A stretch of 50,546 bases of DNA, from the NCBI GenBank assembly GCA_900553515.1, contig USDN01000015.1:1-50546 (forward strand). The letters are read 5' to 3'. The translations under genes and the position numbers were made by a program. The notes beneath the pieces are model-generated. The model had not been told where the DNA came from and did not search any database. It saw nothing but the letters and a program-made list of their open reading frames with translations. This stretch comes from an uncultured Blautia sp. GTDB lineage: Bacteria; Bacillota; Clostridia; Lachnospirales; Lachnospiraceae. Of the stretch, positions 1-6,974 are shown one piece after another. How positions within the stretch are numbered: the first letter of the stretch is position 1; every line of letters begins with the position of its first letter.

Positions 1-1
1 C

Positions 2-979
2 AATAATTCCTGCCGTAACCGGAACTGCCCAAACTGCCAGGCTGTCTTAAAAGAAGTCTGGGTGGATAAACGCAGGGAAGAAGTCATCGATACACCGTAT
101 TTTCATGTAGTCTTCACCCTGCCACATGAGTTAAACCCGCTTATTTATCGTAACCAGAAGCTTCTGTACGGGCTTCTTCACAGATGCTGTGCCGAAACAC
201 TTCTTGAACTGTCTTCCGACAAAAAGTATCTCGGTGCAACACCCGGCATCATTCAGGTACTCCATACATGGAACCAGGAGATCGGTTACCATGTGCATAT
301 GCACTGTATCATTTCGGGCGGTGGTCTGACCAGGGAGCATAAGATCCGAAGGTCTGCCGGTAAATTTTTCATCCCCGTATATGTTCTCCGCGATAAGTTC
401 AAAGGCAAATATCTTTCCCTGCTCAACACCCTCTACGAGGATAATAAGCTGGATCTTTCCTCATCCTGTGAAAGATTGCAGGATTCATATGAATGGAAGA
501 ACTGGAAAGATAAACTTTATGAAAAGGACTGGTGTCCTTACATAAAAGAAACCTTTAACGGCTTTGGAAATGCGGTCGAATACCTTGGAAGATACACCCA
601 TAAGATCGCCATTTCCAACAGCCGTATCCTTTCCGTCACGGAAAAGGAGGTCACGTTCTCTGCCAGGGGAAAAAAGCCCGGCGAGCCCAGGCGCCAGATC
701 ACTCTGGCTCATACAGAATTCATTCGGAGATACCTGATGCATGTGCTTCCGTCCGGTTTCCAGAAGATCCGTTATTATGGTTTCCTGAACAACCGGATGA
801 AAAGAAAAAACCTGAAACTCATTTTTGCTCTGCAGGGACACCAGCGTTTTAAAAGACGGTTTACAGATATGTCTATGGCTGAGCTTTTAAAGGCTGTGTG
901 GGACTTTGATATTTCTATCTGCCCGGAATGTGGCCATAGTTCTATGAAACAGCTGGGAAGGTGTTATGCACCATCCTGA
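2..979 (+). CDS. IS91/IS801-like HUH transposase, 5' end outside window
   Basis: This is a transposase of the IS91 (HUH, rolling-circle) group. The frame is open to the left edge. Its first residues (NNSCRNRNCPNCQ) form the end of the cysteine-rich zinc-binding domain that precedes the catalytic domain in this family. The HUH-type metal motif is visible as HVHMHCIISGGG around base 290-325, and the tyrosine-bearing segment EYLGRYTHKIAISNSRI follows around base 580-630. A second cysteine pair, CPECGH, occurs near the C terminus, as in many IS801-like enzymes. An internal GTG at 62 is open but would remove the zinc-binding domain, so it is not the start. Whether the element is active cannot be judged without its left half. 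Confidence 0.85.
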   Translation, partial: NNSCRNRNCPNCQAVLKEVWVDKRREEVIDTPYFHVVFTLPHELNPLIYRNQKLLYGLLHRCCAETLLELSSDKKYLGATPGIIQVLHTWNQEIGYHVHMHCIISGGGLTREHKIRRSAGKFFIPVYVLRDKFKGKYLSLLNTLYEDNKLDLSSSCERLQDSYEWKNWKDKLYEKDWCPYIKETFNGFGNAVEYLGRYTHKIAISNSRILSVTEKEVTFSARGKKPGEPRRQITLAHTEFIRRYLMHVLPSGFQKIRYYGFLNNRMKRKNLKLIFALQGHQRFKRRFTDMSMAELLKAVWDFDISICPECGHSSMKQLGRCYAPS

Positions 980-1189
980 TCATCCCGGCTTCTTATACTG
1001 TTTTGAAAAAGCCTGCCAACGGGAGGCTTTAAAAGCATGCCCTGCAATATTTTACACCACAAAAATCTGCGTATTTTCAGCTGATTCCTCATCAGCTTCG
1101 ACGATTATGGCCATCTTGGAACAATACAATCCCCATATACGCATCGGCTAAACGTCCGCGAATTGGTACAATTATGAAGAATCACATTT

Positions 1190-1225
1190 AGAGCAGTTCG
1201 AACTTTCTATAGAACTGCTCTTTTT
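1190..1225 (+). terminator. Rho-independent terminator
   Basis: A perfect 10-bp stem (agagcagttc at 1190-1199, gaactgctct at 1212-1221) with a 12-nt loop is followed by a T-run. It lies downstream of the IS91-like transposase and probably ends its transcript. Confidence 0.8.
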
Positions 1226-1308
1226 GTCTGCTCAAAATATGATACTTCACTAAAGAATTATATCACGATTTCGTTAGGTTGAATATCTGTTTTCGGTATT
1301 TCTGATGA

Positions 1309-1617
1309 ATCAGTTCCAGCACCGCTGTCCTTGTTCTGGGCGGAATTTCCATGGCCGGTGGAATTGGAAATGTGGTGGGAACTATTATTGGTGGTGTTCG
1401 CAGCAGTGTTATCCGTACATGTATTGCATTACTTCGTGTATCTTCTTATTGGGAGACGATCGTTACAGGCGCAGTAGTTCTGATTGCAGTATTGATTGAT
1501 GCAGTCAAGGGCAATCCGGTAATTAAAGCAAAGATAAAAAGAATTTTTCAAGGAAGGCATGAAGCCAATAAAAATATACAGGGAATTCATACAGGGGATA
1601 TTTATTCGGAAGGATAG
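1309..1617 (+). pseudogene. Sugar ABC transporter permease (RbsC-like), C-terminal remnant
   Basis: Read from 1309, the frame gives STAVLVLGGISMAGGIGNVV and continues into a hydrophobic stretch with SSYWETIVTGAVVLIAVLID. This is the typical C-terminal end of RbsC/XylH-type permeases (GGxSxxGGxGxxxGTxxG, then the last membrane helix and a basic tail). Only about 100 of the usual 310-340 residues remain. A stop codon lies at 1306-1308 directly before the homologous part, and no binding protein or ATPase gene is nearby. An ATG at 1351 is open but would start inside the membrane core. I read it as a relic cut by the neighbouring insertion element. Confidence 0.75.
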
Positions 1618-1669
1618 ATATTCCTTGTATTTTTAATGCCTGTTTTCTGCCTTGTCCTGCAAAACCCTG

Positions 1670-1698
1670 TTGTGTGTTTGGGCAATATGAAGTAGAAT
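1670..1698 (+). promoter_or_regulatory. Putative sigma-A promoter for the pRiA4b/SEC-C gene
   Basis: TTGTGT at 1670-1675 and TAGAAT at 1693-1698 are separated by exactly 17 bases. The start codon lies about 135 bases downstream, leaving a long leader that contains the inverted repeat at 1724-1768. Confidence 0.45.
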
Positions 1699-1723
1699 AT
1701 AGGAAATGAGAAGGAGATATAGA

Positions 1724-1768
1724 GGGCAAAATGTCATTGCCAAAGGTGATATGGAATGCATTTTGCCC
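1724..1768. promoter_or_regulatory. 10-bp inverted repeat in the leader
   Basis: GGGCAAAATG (1724-1733) and CATTTTGCCC (1759-1768) are perfect inverted copies 25 bases apart. They lie between the likely promoter and the gene at 1835. They could form a leader hairpin or a binding site for a dimeric regulator; no T-run follows, so it is not a terminator on the plus strand. Confidence 0.4.
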
Positions 1769-1834
1769 AAGTTGCTGTAAATAGAGTGAACAGTAACGAA
1801 AGATAAACAGAAAGACAGATACAGGAGAGAAAAC

Positions 1835-3607
1835 ATGGAATTTTATCAGCTTAAAATTATAAGAAAGGGAACAAAACCGCCGGTTTGGAGAAGATGTCTT
1901 GTTCCTTCCAATATTACTTTTGCTCAGATGGCAGCAGTCCTGGAAGAAATCCTTGAGTATTCATTTACTGACAGATATGAGTTCGAATTTTATCAGGAAA
2001 AGGTTCATGTAAGAGAATACAGAAAAGATGAACCTCAGGTGACTTCCTATCAGTATGACTTTTCAAATGCTTCCGATACATTTGTAAATGATCTGCTGGA
2101 TAAGATGACATGGTTTACCTTCCGGGTGAAGACGGATGAGCAGAAACTGCCGGAATACAGGGCAGAGGTGGAAAAAAAGCTTCCCGCAGTCAGTGAGGAT
2201 GGAAGGGTTCTTTGTCCTGTAATTATGAAAGAAAAAACAGGTGCAGAGGAAGAGTTCTGGTCGGATACAGAGCAGAAAAATAAACGTCTGGCGGAGCTGT
2301 TCACACTGGAGGCAGGAGAGCCGGATTACAGAGTCAGTAAAGAGATTCATGAGGACACCTGTCAGGGAAAAGCCTCTCTGATTTTTAGCGAAAATGCGGA
2401 AAGTAAAACAGAAAATAATAAAAAATGTGGCAATTCTCTGTTAAAGGATATGACAGAAACCATAACAAAAGCGCTTTTTAAAGAAATGAAAAATATGCCT
2501 GGAAGCAGAAAGCCAAGGGTTGCAGAGTATCTGCAGGCATACGACGAAGAGGATCTGGTTTTTCTTGCCGGAGAAATAGGGATTTCCGGTGCAGAAGAAC
2601 TGAAAAATCCGGAGCTTGCAATCAGGTTTGCAGAGGAAGTTTTAAAACCGGAGGTTATGGAAAAAGAGCTTCTGAGGTTGAACGAATGGGAATTCCGGGC
2701 TTTTGAAGAAGCAACAAAAAAAGGCCTTTTTTATGTGGAAGAGAATGAATGGACAGATCTGGAATGGGCCAGTGATATAGGATATCTGGCAGTCTATGAT
2801 GATGGATATGCGGAGGTTCCGGCAGAAGTTTCTGCTGTCTTTAAGAAGATCTGTACACCGGAATTTTGTGCGCTTCAGAAAAAAAGAAGCTGGCTGGCTG
2901 CATGTCTGGTCATGGTGGAATATCTTTACGGCACAGCGCCGGCAAGAGTGGTATACAGAATGTACCGCAGGAGAAAAGAGTGCAGAGTAAGCTTCGAAGA
3001 ATTTACAGAATTGTTCCAGTCTGTTCCGAAAGAGGAAAATATCTGCGTGCTTGACGGGGACAGGATAAGTCTGAGGGGATTACTGGAAGAAAAAGAAATT
3101 TACCATATGCTTCTGGATCGTCAGGGAGACAGAGAGTTTTATATTCCTTCAGAGGAGGAGATTGTTGACTGTACATTTAATAGTTATCCTTCTAAGCAGC
3201 CGGTTTATAAAAGAATCGGACAGTTCCTTAAACAGGAACTGGGAATGCCGGAAGAGCTGGCGGAAGCCTATCTCTGTGAAATTTACAGAGTTTATTATAC
3301 GGGCGGACTTATGTCCGAGGCCATGGAGCAGCTGAACAAAAACGGCGTTATTTTTGAGACACAGAAGCAGGCAAGGGCCATGGCAGAGCTTTTGATGGAG
3401 GCATATAATACAACCAGAAAAGTGGAACTGTGCGGACATACCCCCGATGAGGAAGGGATGGGAAACAGAAGAAACGAGACGATATTTCCGGGGATGCTCC
3501 AGAATGATATGTCGGTAAGCAGCAATAAAAAGATTTATCCTAATGATCCATGTCCCTGTGGAAGCGGAAAAAAATATAAAAAATGCTGTGGGAGAAACGG
3601 AAAGTGA
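1835..3607 (+). CDS. pRiA4b ORF-3-like protein with C-terminal SEC-C motif
   Basis: The N-terminal ~190 residues (FYQLKIIRKGTKPPVWRR) match the start of the plasmid pRiA4b ORF-3 / IS1096 TnpR-like family, a small beta-rich fold of unknown biochemical role. The C terminus carries a clear SEC-C zinc-binding motif, DPCPCGSGKKYKKCC, as found at the end of SecA and many stand-alone proteins. The middle (about residues 200-540) is helical and not assigned. A good ribosome binding site (AGGAGAG) lies 8 bases before the ATG. The stop codon overlaps the start of the acylphosphatase gene (TGATG), so the two are probably translationally coupled. Function is unknown; the metal-binding tail suggests a protein- or nucleic-acid-interacting role. 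Confidence 0.8.
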   Translation: MEFYQLKIIRKGTKPPVWRRCLVPSNITFAQMAAVLEEILEYSFTDRYEFEFYQEKVHVREYRKDEPQVTSYQYDFSNASDTFVNDLLDKMTWFTFRVKTDEQKLPEYRAEVEKKLPAVSEDGRVLCPVIMKEKTGAEEEFWSDTEQKNKRLAELFTLEAGEPDYRVSKEIHEDTCQGKASLIFSENAESKTENNKKCGNSLLKDMTETITKALFKEMKNMPGSRKPRVAEYLQAYDEEDLVFLAGEIGISGAEELKNPELAIRFAEEVLKPEVMEKELLRLNEWEFRAFEEATKKGLFYVEENEWTDLEWASDIGYLAVYDDGYAEVPAEVSAVFKKICTPEFCALQKKRSWLAACLVMVEYLYGTAPARVVYRMYRRRKECRVSFEEFTELFQSVPKEENICVLDGDRISLRGLLEEKEIYHMLLDRQGDREFYIPSEEEIVDCTFNSYPSKQPVYKRIGQFLKQELGMPEELAEAYLCEIYRVYYTGGLMSEAMEQLNKNGVIFETQKQARAMAELLMEAYNTTRKVELCGHTPDEEGMGNRRNETIFPGMLQNDMSVSSNKKIYPNDPCPCGSGKKYKKCCGRNGK

Positions 3608-3885
3608 TGAAGCAAAAAATACGCAGGAGATTCTGCTTTAAGGGACATGTTCAGGGAGTAGGATTTCGATATAAGATGTATTATCTGGCACAGAAATATA
3701 ATGCTACCGGATGGGTGCAAAATGAATTTGACGGTTCTGTTACTTCGGAAGTCCAGGGAGATGAAATTTCGGTAGATATGATCCTTCAGGCACTTTTTAA
3801 CGACAGGTATATCCGAATTGACGATATGGAGACAAAGGCTCTTACGCTGGAAGAAAACGAACGGGGATTCGCTATGAGAAATTAA
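3607..3885 (+). CDS. Acylphosphatase
   Basis: This is a 92-residue acylphosphatase, which hydrolyses carboxyl-phosphate anhydrides such as acetyl- or carbamoyl-phosphate. The signature GHVQGVGFR, with the phosphate-binding loop and catalytic arginine, is at about residues 12-20. The second motif, GWVQNEFDGSV, carries the catalytic asparagine. The ATG at 3607 overlaps the upstream stop codon and gives the usual family length; an earlier in-frame ATG at 3583 lies inside the upstream gene and would add eight unneeded residues. The loop before the C terminus differs a little from typical AcyP, but both active-site residues are present. Confidence 0.9.
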   Translation: MKQKIRRRFCFKGHVQGVGFRYKMYYLAQKYNATGWVQNEFDGSVTSEVQGDEISVDMILQALFNDRYIRIDDMETKALTLEENERGFAMRN

Positions 3886-3900
3886 AAAGGGGGGATTGCT

Positions 3901-4680
3901 GTGATTTTTTATTTTTCCGGAACAGGAAACAGCGCATATGCTGCAAAGCAGATAAAAGAGAAAACAGGAGACCAGATCTGCTCAATAAATGAAAGCATAA
4001 AAGCACATAGATTTTATTCAGGAAAGGAACTGGAAACAGCTGTTTTTGTGGTGCCTACTTATGCATGGAGGATCCCAAGACTGGTGGAACAGTGGATACG
4101 GAAATCGGATTTTCCTTCCGGATTGAAAGCATATTTTGTAATGACCTGTGGTGACGGGATTGGAAATGCACCGAAATATGTAAGGAAGCTGTGCAGGGAA
4201 AAGGATTTTGTTTATATGGGATGCGCTCAGATTATCATGCCGGAAAATTATCTTGCCATGTTCCCGGTTCCGTCTGAGGAAGAAGCCTGCAGGATCATTC
4301 AGGATTCTCAGGAGAAGCTTCAGGATACGGCAAAAAAGATCGCTGAAGGGAAAGAATTGAAACCGGAAAAAGAAAATATGGCAGGCGCTGTGTGCAGCGG
4401 CCCGATCAATAAGATCTTTTATCCACTTTTTGTTCATGCAGGGAAATTTAATGTGGATAACACCTGTATCAGCTGCGGAAAATGTGCAAAAGTCTGTCCG
4501 CTGGACAATATCAGCATGGTAAAGGGCAAACCGGAATGGGGAAAGAAATGCACCCACTGTATGGCATGTATCACTCAGTGTCCTGCAAAAGCAATAGAAT
4601 ATGGGAAAAAATCTCTTGGAAAGCCAAGATACCGCTGTCCTTATGAGAACCAGAATACCGAATACAACAAGAACTTATGA
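3901..4680 (+). CDS. EFR1-type flavodoxin-ferredoxin fusion protein
   Basis: The protein starts with a flavodoxin-like FMN-binding loop (IFYFSGTGNSAYAA, residues 2-15). It ends with two [4Fe-4S] ferredoxin motifs: CISCGKCAKVCP (about residues 188-199) and CTHCMACITQCP (about 219-230). This arrangement and the 259-residue length match the EFR1 family of Clostridia, presumed intracellular electron-transfer proteins whose partners are not established. The GTG start at 3901 follows a strong AAGGGGGG ribosome binding site. It sits 15 bases after the acylphosphatase and is probably co-transcribed with it. Confidence 0.9.
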   Translation: MIFYFSGTGNSAYAAKQIKEKTGDQICSINESIKAHRFYSGKELETAVFVVPTYAWRIPRLVEQWIRKSDFPSGLKAYFVMTCGDGIGNAPKYVRKLCREKDFVYMGCAQIIMPENYLAMFPVPSEEEACRIIQDSQEKLQDTAKKIAEGKELKPEKENMAGAVCSGPINKIFYPLFVHAGKFNVDNTCISCGKCAKVCPLDNISMVKGKPEWGKKCTHCMACITQCPAKAIEYGKKSLGKPRYRCPYENQNTEYNKNL

Positions 4681-4722
4681 TGCGCTGCATCAGGAAATTT
4701 TATAACAGGAGAGATAATTAAT

Positions 4723-4980
4723 ATGGAAGAATTATATAAGGCAATTGAAGATAAGATCAAAAGCTCCGGCTATCCAAGACCGATTTCCGGAGAGGCGGTT
4801 TATGAGGATATCTGCGATCAGATCGACGGAAAAGAGAACGGTTCTTATGTACTTTTGTCCAAGTTTGAGGATGATGTTATCTTTGAATATCATATTACAG
4901 TTATGGATGATGAGTTTAATCTGGGAGTGCTGACCATGCGGCTTCCGGAGGGTGTTTTTGAAGTGAATTTTGATGAATAA
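4723..4980 (+). CDS. Small acidic protein of unknown function
   Basis: An 85-residue acidic protein (many D/E, no membrane segment, no signal peptide) with a good AGGAGAG ribosome binding site and a terminator 13 bases after its stop. The composition and the tidy operon end say it is a real gene. I do not recognise a family; the C-terminal half looks like a small alternating beta-strand domain. It follows the EFR1 gene at 42 bases and probably belongs to the same transcript. Confidence 0.6.
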   Translation: MEELYKAIEDKIKSSGYPRPISGEAVYEDICDQIDGKENGSYVLLSKFEDDVIFEYHITVMDDEFNLGVLTMRLPEGVFEVNFDE

Positions 4981-4992
4981 GAAATAGATTAA

Positions 4993-5023
4993 GCAAAGGA
5001 GCCGAAAGGCTTCTTTGTTTTTT
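4993..5023 (+). terminator. Rho-independent terminator
   Basis: GCAAAGGAGCC pairs with GGCTTCTTTG across a GAAA tetraloop (one G-T pair), followed by six T residues. It closes the 1835-4980 transcript. Confidence 0.9.
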
Positions 5024-5070
5024 ACAAACATTTAACACAGCGGTGTGAGATTCTTTTATTTGGTTTCTGC

Positions 5071-5127
5071 TAGAATGGAAAAAGTGAAAATTCATCTGAA
5101 AAAGGAATTTTCTGTAGAATTTCTACA
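5071..5127 (+). promoter_or_regulatory. Promoter and nested dyads before the RpiR-type regulator
   Basis: An extended -10 box (TGCTAGAAT, TAGAAT at 5071-5076) is followed by two dyads. The first is GAAAATTC (5086-5093) with GAATTTTC (5105-5112). The second is the compact TGTAGAATTTCTACA (5113-5127) just before the ribosome binding site. They are placed where an autoregulating repressor would bind, but the same sequences were not found before the transporter genes at 6193. Confidence 0.45.
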
Positions 5128-5139
5128 AGGAGAACGGCT

Positions 5140-6012
5140 ATGAAAAACGAGATCAGGCTTTTGATCGAAAGAAAATATGGGGATTTGAGAACTTCAGAAA
5201 AACAGGCTGCAGATTATGTTCTGGCACATCTGGACAGGATCAGGGAAATGCCTTTGGAAAAGCTTGCACAAAAAAGCGGTGTCAGCCAGCCGACGATTGT
5301 CCGGATGACAAAGGCTCTGGGATTTCAGGGTTATAAAGAATTCCGTTATGCGGCTGTAGAGCAGCTGGCCCGGGATCAGCAGGAAGAATGGATTACTCAT
5401 CCCATGTACGGATATCCTCTGAATCGAAAAGATAAGCTGGAGGATATTCCAGGAAAGGCAGCGGTAACCGCAGGAAAAATGATAGAAGAGACTCTGAAAA
5501 ATTTTCCGGCAAGTGTATTTAAAAAAGTAGTTGATGCTCTTGGAAAAGCCAGAATTATAGATATTTACAGTGTGGAAAACTCCAATGCAGCGGCTTCAGA
5601 TCTGTTGACAAAGCTTCTTTACCTGGGGCTTTGCTGCAGGCATTTTGACGATCAGTACCATCAGAGAATCAGTGCCGGAAATCTGACAGATCAGGATGTG
5701 GCAGTAGGGATTTCTTATTCCGGATGGTCCAGAGATACGGTAGATGTAATGAAGGAGGCTAAAAAAAGCGGGGCAGCAACGATTGTGATTACAAATTTCA
5801 GAGATTCACTGATTGCAAAATATGCGGACATTCTGATCTGTACCAGTCAGCAGCAGTATTTTTATGGAGACGCGATTTTTTCCAGAACAGCTCAGATGAT
5901 GATCATTGATATGATCTATATGGGGCTGATTGTTTCAGACTATGACAGATTTTCGGCAGCTCTTGACAGAAGCGGAAGAGCTGTCCGCGATAAGGCATAT
6001 CTGCCGGTGTAA
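5140..6012 (+). CDS. MurR/RpiR family transcriptional regulator of the AEP genes
   Basis: A 290-residue regulator with an N-terminal helix-turn-helix of the RpiR type (EKLAQKSGVSQPTIVRMTKALGF, about residues 41-63). A C-terminal SIS fold follows (about 120-270; GISYSGWSRDTVDVMKEAK carries the phosphosugar-type binding loop). Family members usually sense phosphorylated sugars. Here the gene stands directly before the complete 2-aminoethylphosphonate uptake and degradation genes on the same strand, so a phosphonate or pathway intermediate is the more likely ligand; that is inference. A terminator separates it from the transporter genes, and it has its own promoter. Confidence 0.85.
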   Translation: MKNEIRLLIERKYGDLRTSEKQAADYVLAHLDRIREMPLEKLAQKSGVSQPTIVRMTKALGFQGYKEFRYAAVEQLARDQQEEWITHPMYGYPLNRKDKLEDIPGKAAVTAGKMIEETLKNFPASVFKKVVDALGKARIIDIYSVENSNAAASDLLTKLLYLGLCCRHFDDQYHQRISAGNLTDQDVAVGISYSGWSRDTVDVMKEAKKSGAATIVITNFRDSLIAKYADILICTSQQQYFYGDAIFSRTAQMMIIDMIYMGLIVSDYDRFSAALDRSGRAVRDKAYLPV

Positions 6013-6034
6013 GTTTACTACTTTAATGGACTGT

Positions 6035-6080
6035 AAAGGCTTTGTTAAGTTTACCTGTGCTTAACAAAGTCTTTATTTTT
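6035..6080 (+). terminator. Rho-independent terminator
   Basis: CTTTGTTAAG (6040-6049) pairs perfectly with CTTAACAAAG (6060-6069), flanked by a further AAAG/CTTT pair and then ATTTTTC. It ends the regulator transcript. Confidence 0.9.
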
Positions 6081-6107
6081 CTTTGATGGAAAGCATTTTT
6101 TGCGGTT

Positions 6108-6115
6108 GCTATAAT
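6108..6115 (+). promoter_or_regulatory. Extended -10 promoter of the AEP operon
   Basis: TGCTATAAT gives a consensus TATAAT at 6110-6115 with the extended TG one base upstream. The -35 region (about 6087-6092, TGGAAA) is weak, which suits an activator- or repressor-controlled promoter. Confidence 0.55.
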
Positions 6116-6192
6116 GGCGGTGTTTCGAGGAAAGTCCATAAGACTGGGTACACAATCGATCATTACGATCACAGGTAAAAAAGGAGAAAAAT

Positions 6193-6963
6193 ATGTTAAA
6201 GCTTGAAAATCTGAAGAAGGTATATGATGGAGTTACAATTCTTGAAAATATTAATCTGGATATTGAAGATGGAGAGATTATTTCTATATTAGGACCTTCC
6301 GGATGTGGAAAAACAACCTTGCTGAACCTGATTCTTGGAATTGCGGAAACAGATGGAGGAAAAATATTTTTTAACGGACAGGATATTACAAAGGTTCCTA
6401 TGGAAAAGAGAGGATTTAATATTGTATTTCAGGATTATGCATTATTTCCAAATCTGAATGTATACGAAAATATCACCTATGGGCTGAGAAATAATCCGGA
6501 TATTTCATCTCCCCAGGAAGTACAGGATCTGATCAGGCTTCTGGAGCTGGAGGAACACTTAAATAAAAGGATCGATCAGCTTTCCGGAGGACAGAAGCAG
6601 AGAGCAGCTCTTGCAAGAACCATGGTTATGAAACCGAAGATTCTTCTTCTTGACGAGCCTCTCAGTGCGCTGGACGGGGTGATAAAGGAATCCATTAAGG
6701 ATCGGATCAAAACAATTGCAAAGGAATTTAATCTTACTACAATTATTGTAACACATGATCCGGAGGAGGCGCTCACTCTTTCTGACAGAGTACTGATTCT
6801 GGAAAAAGGAGGAATTGCCCAGTATGGAAAACCTTCTGACATCATTACACATCCGGAAAATCCTTTTGTAAAAAAATTTATTCTTAATCAGCTTGAAATT
6901 AAGAGAAACAATATCTATATGCTGTTTGCAAACACCATGCTGCCAAAAGAAATCTCTGCCTGA
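6193..6963 (+). CDS. ABC transporter ATP-binding protein (AEP uptake)
   Basis: A 256-residue import-type ATPase. Walker A is GPSGCGKTT (about residues 36-44), the signature is LSGGQKQR, and Walker B with the catalytic glutamate is ILLLDEP, followed by the H-loop THDPEEA. It lacks the long C-terminal regulatory domain of the maltose-type ATPases. It is followed after 11 bases by the fused permease/binding protein and then by phnW and phnX, so the substrate is most likely 2-aminoethylphosphonate, the role of PhnT in other bacteria. A clean AAAGGAG ribosome binding site precedes the ATG. Confidence 0.88.
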   Translation: MLKLENLKKVYDGVTILENINLDIEDGEIISILGPSGCGKTTLLNLILGIAETDGGKIFFNGQDITKVPMEKRGFNIVFQDYALFPNLNVYENITYGLRNNPDISSPQEVQDLIRLLELEEHLNKRIDQLSGGQKQRAALARTMVMKPKILLLDEPLSALDGVIKESIKDRIKTIAKEFNLTTIIVTHDPEEALTLSDRVLILEKGGIAQYGKPSDIITHPENPFVKKFILNQLEIKRNNIYMLFANTMLPKEISA

Positions 6964-6974
6964 GGACATATAAG

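Larger units (their letters stand above)
1..1225 (+). mobile_element. IS91-like insertion element, right part only
   Basis: The stretch contains the transposase at 2-979, about 210 bases with no convincing gene, and a strong terminator hairpin at 1190-1225. IS91-family elements move by rolling-circle replication and have no terminal inverted repeats, so the right boundary cannot be read directly; 1225 is a guess from the terminator. Bases 980-1189 hold only a weak 61-codon open frame that I do not believe. The left end lies outside the window. The element abuts a broken ABC permease gene, consistent with an insertion or deletion scar. Confidence 0.5.

Noticed and set aside
966..1151. 61-codon open frame after the IS91-like transposase.
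   Set aside because: It overlaps the transposase end, has no ribosome binding site and no protein-like pattern. I treat the stretch as element 3' region.
6121..6170. CGAGGAAAGTCC before the AEP ATPase gene resembles a conserved segment of bacterial RNase P RNA.
   Set aside because: Only this short motif matches. The rest of RNase P RNA (about 350-400 bases, the ACAGAA partner segment and the other conserved helices) is absent, and the stretch is only ~75 bases long before a coding gene.
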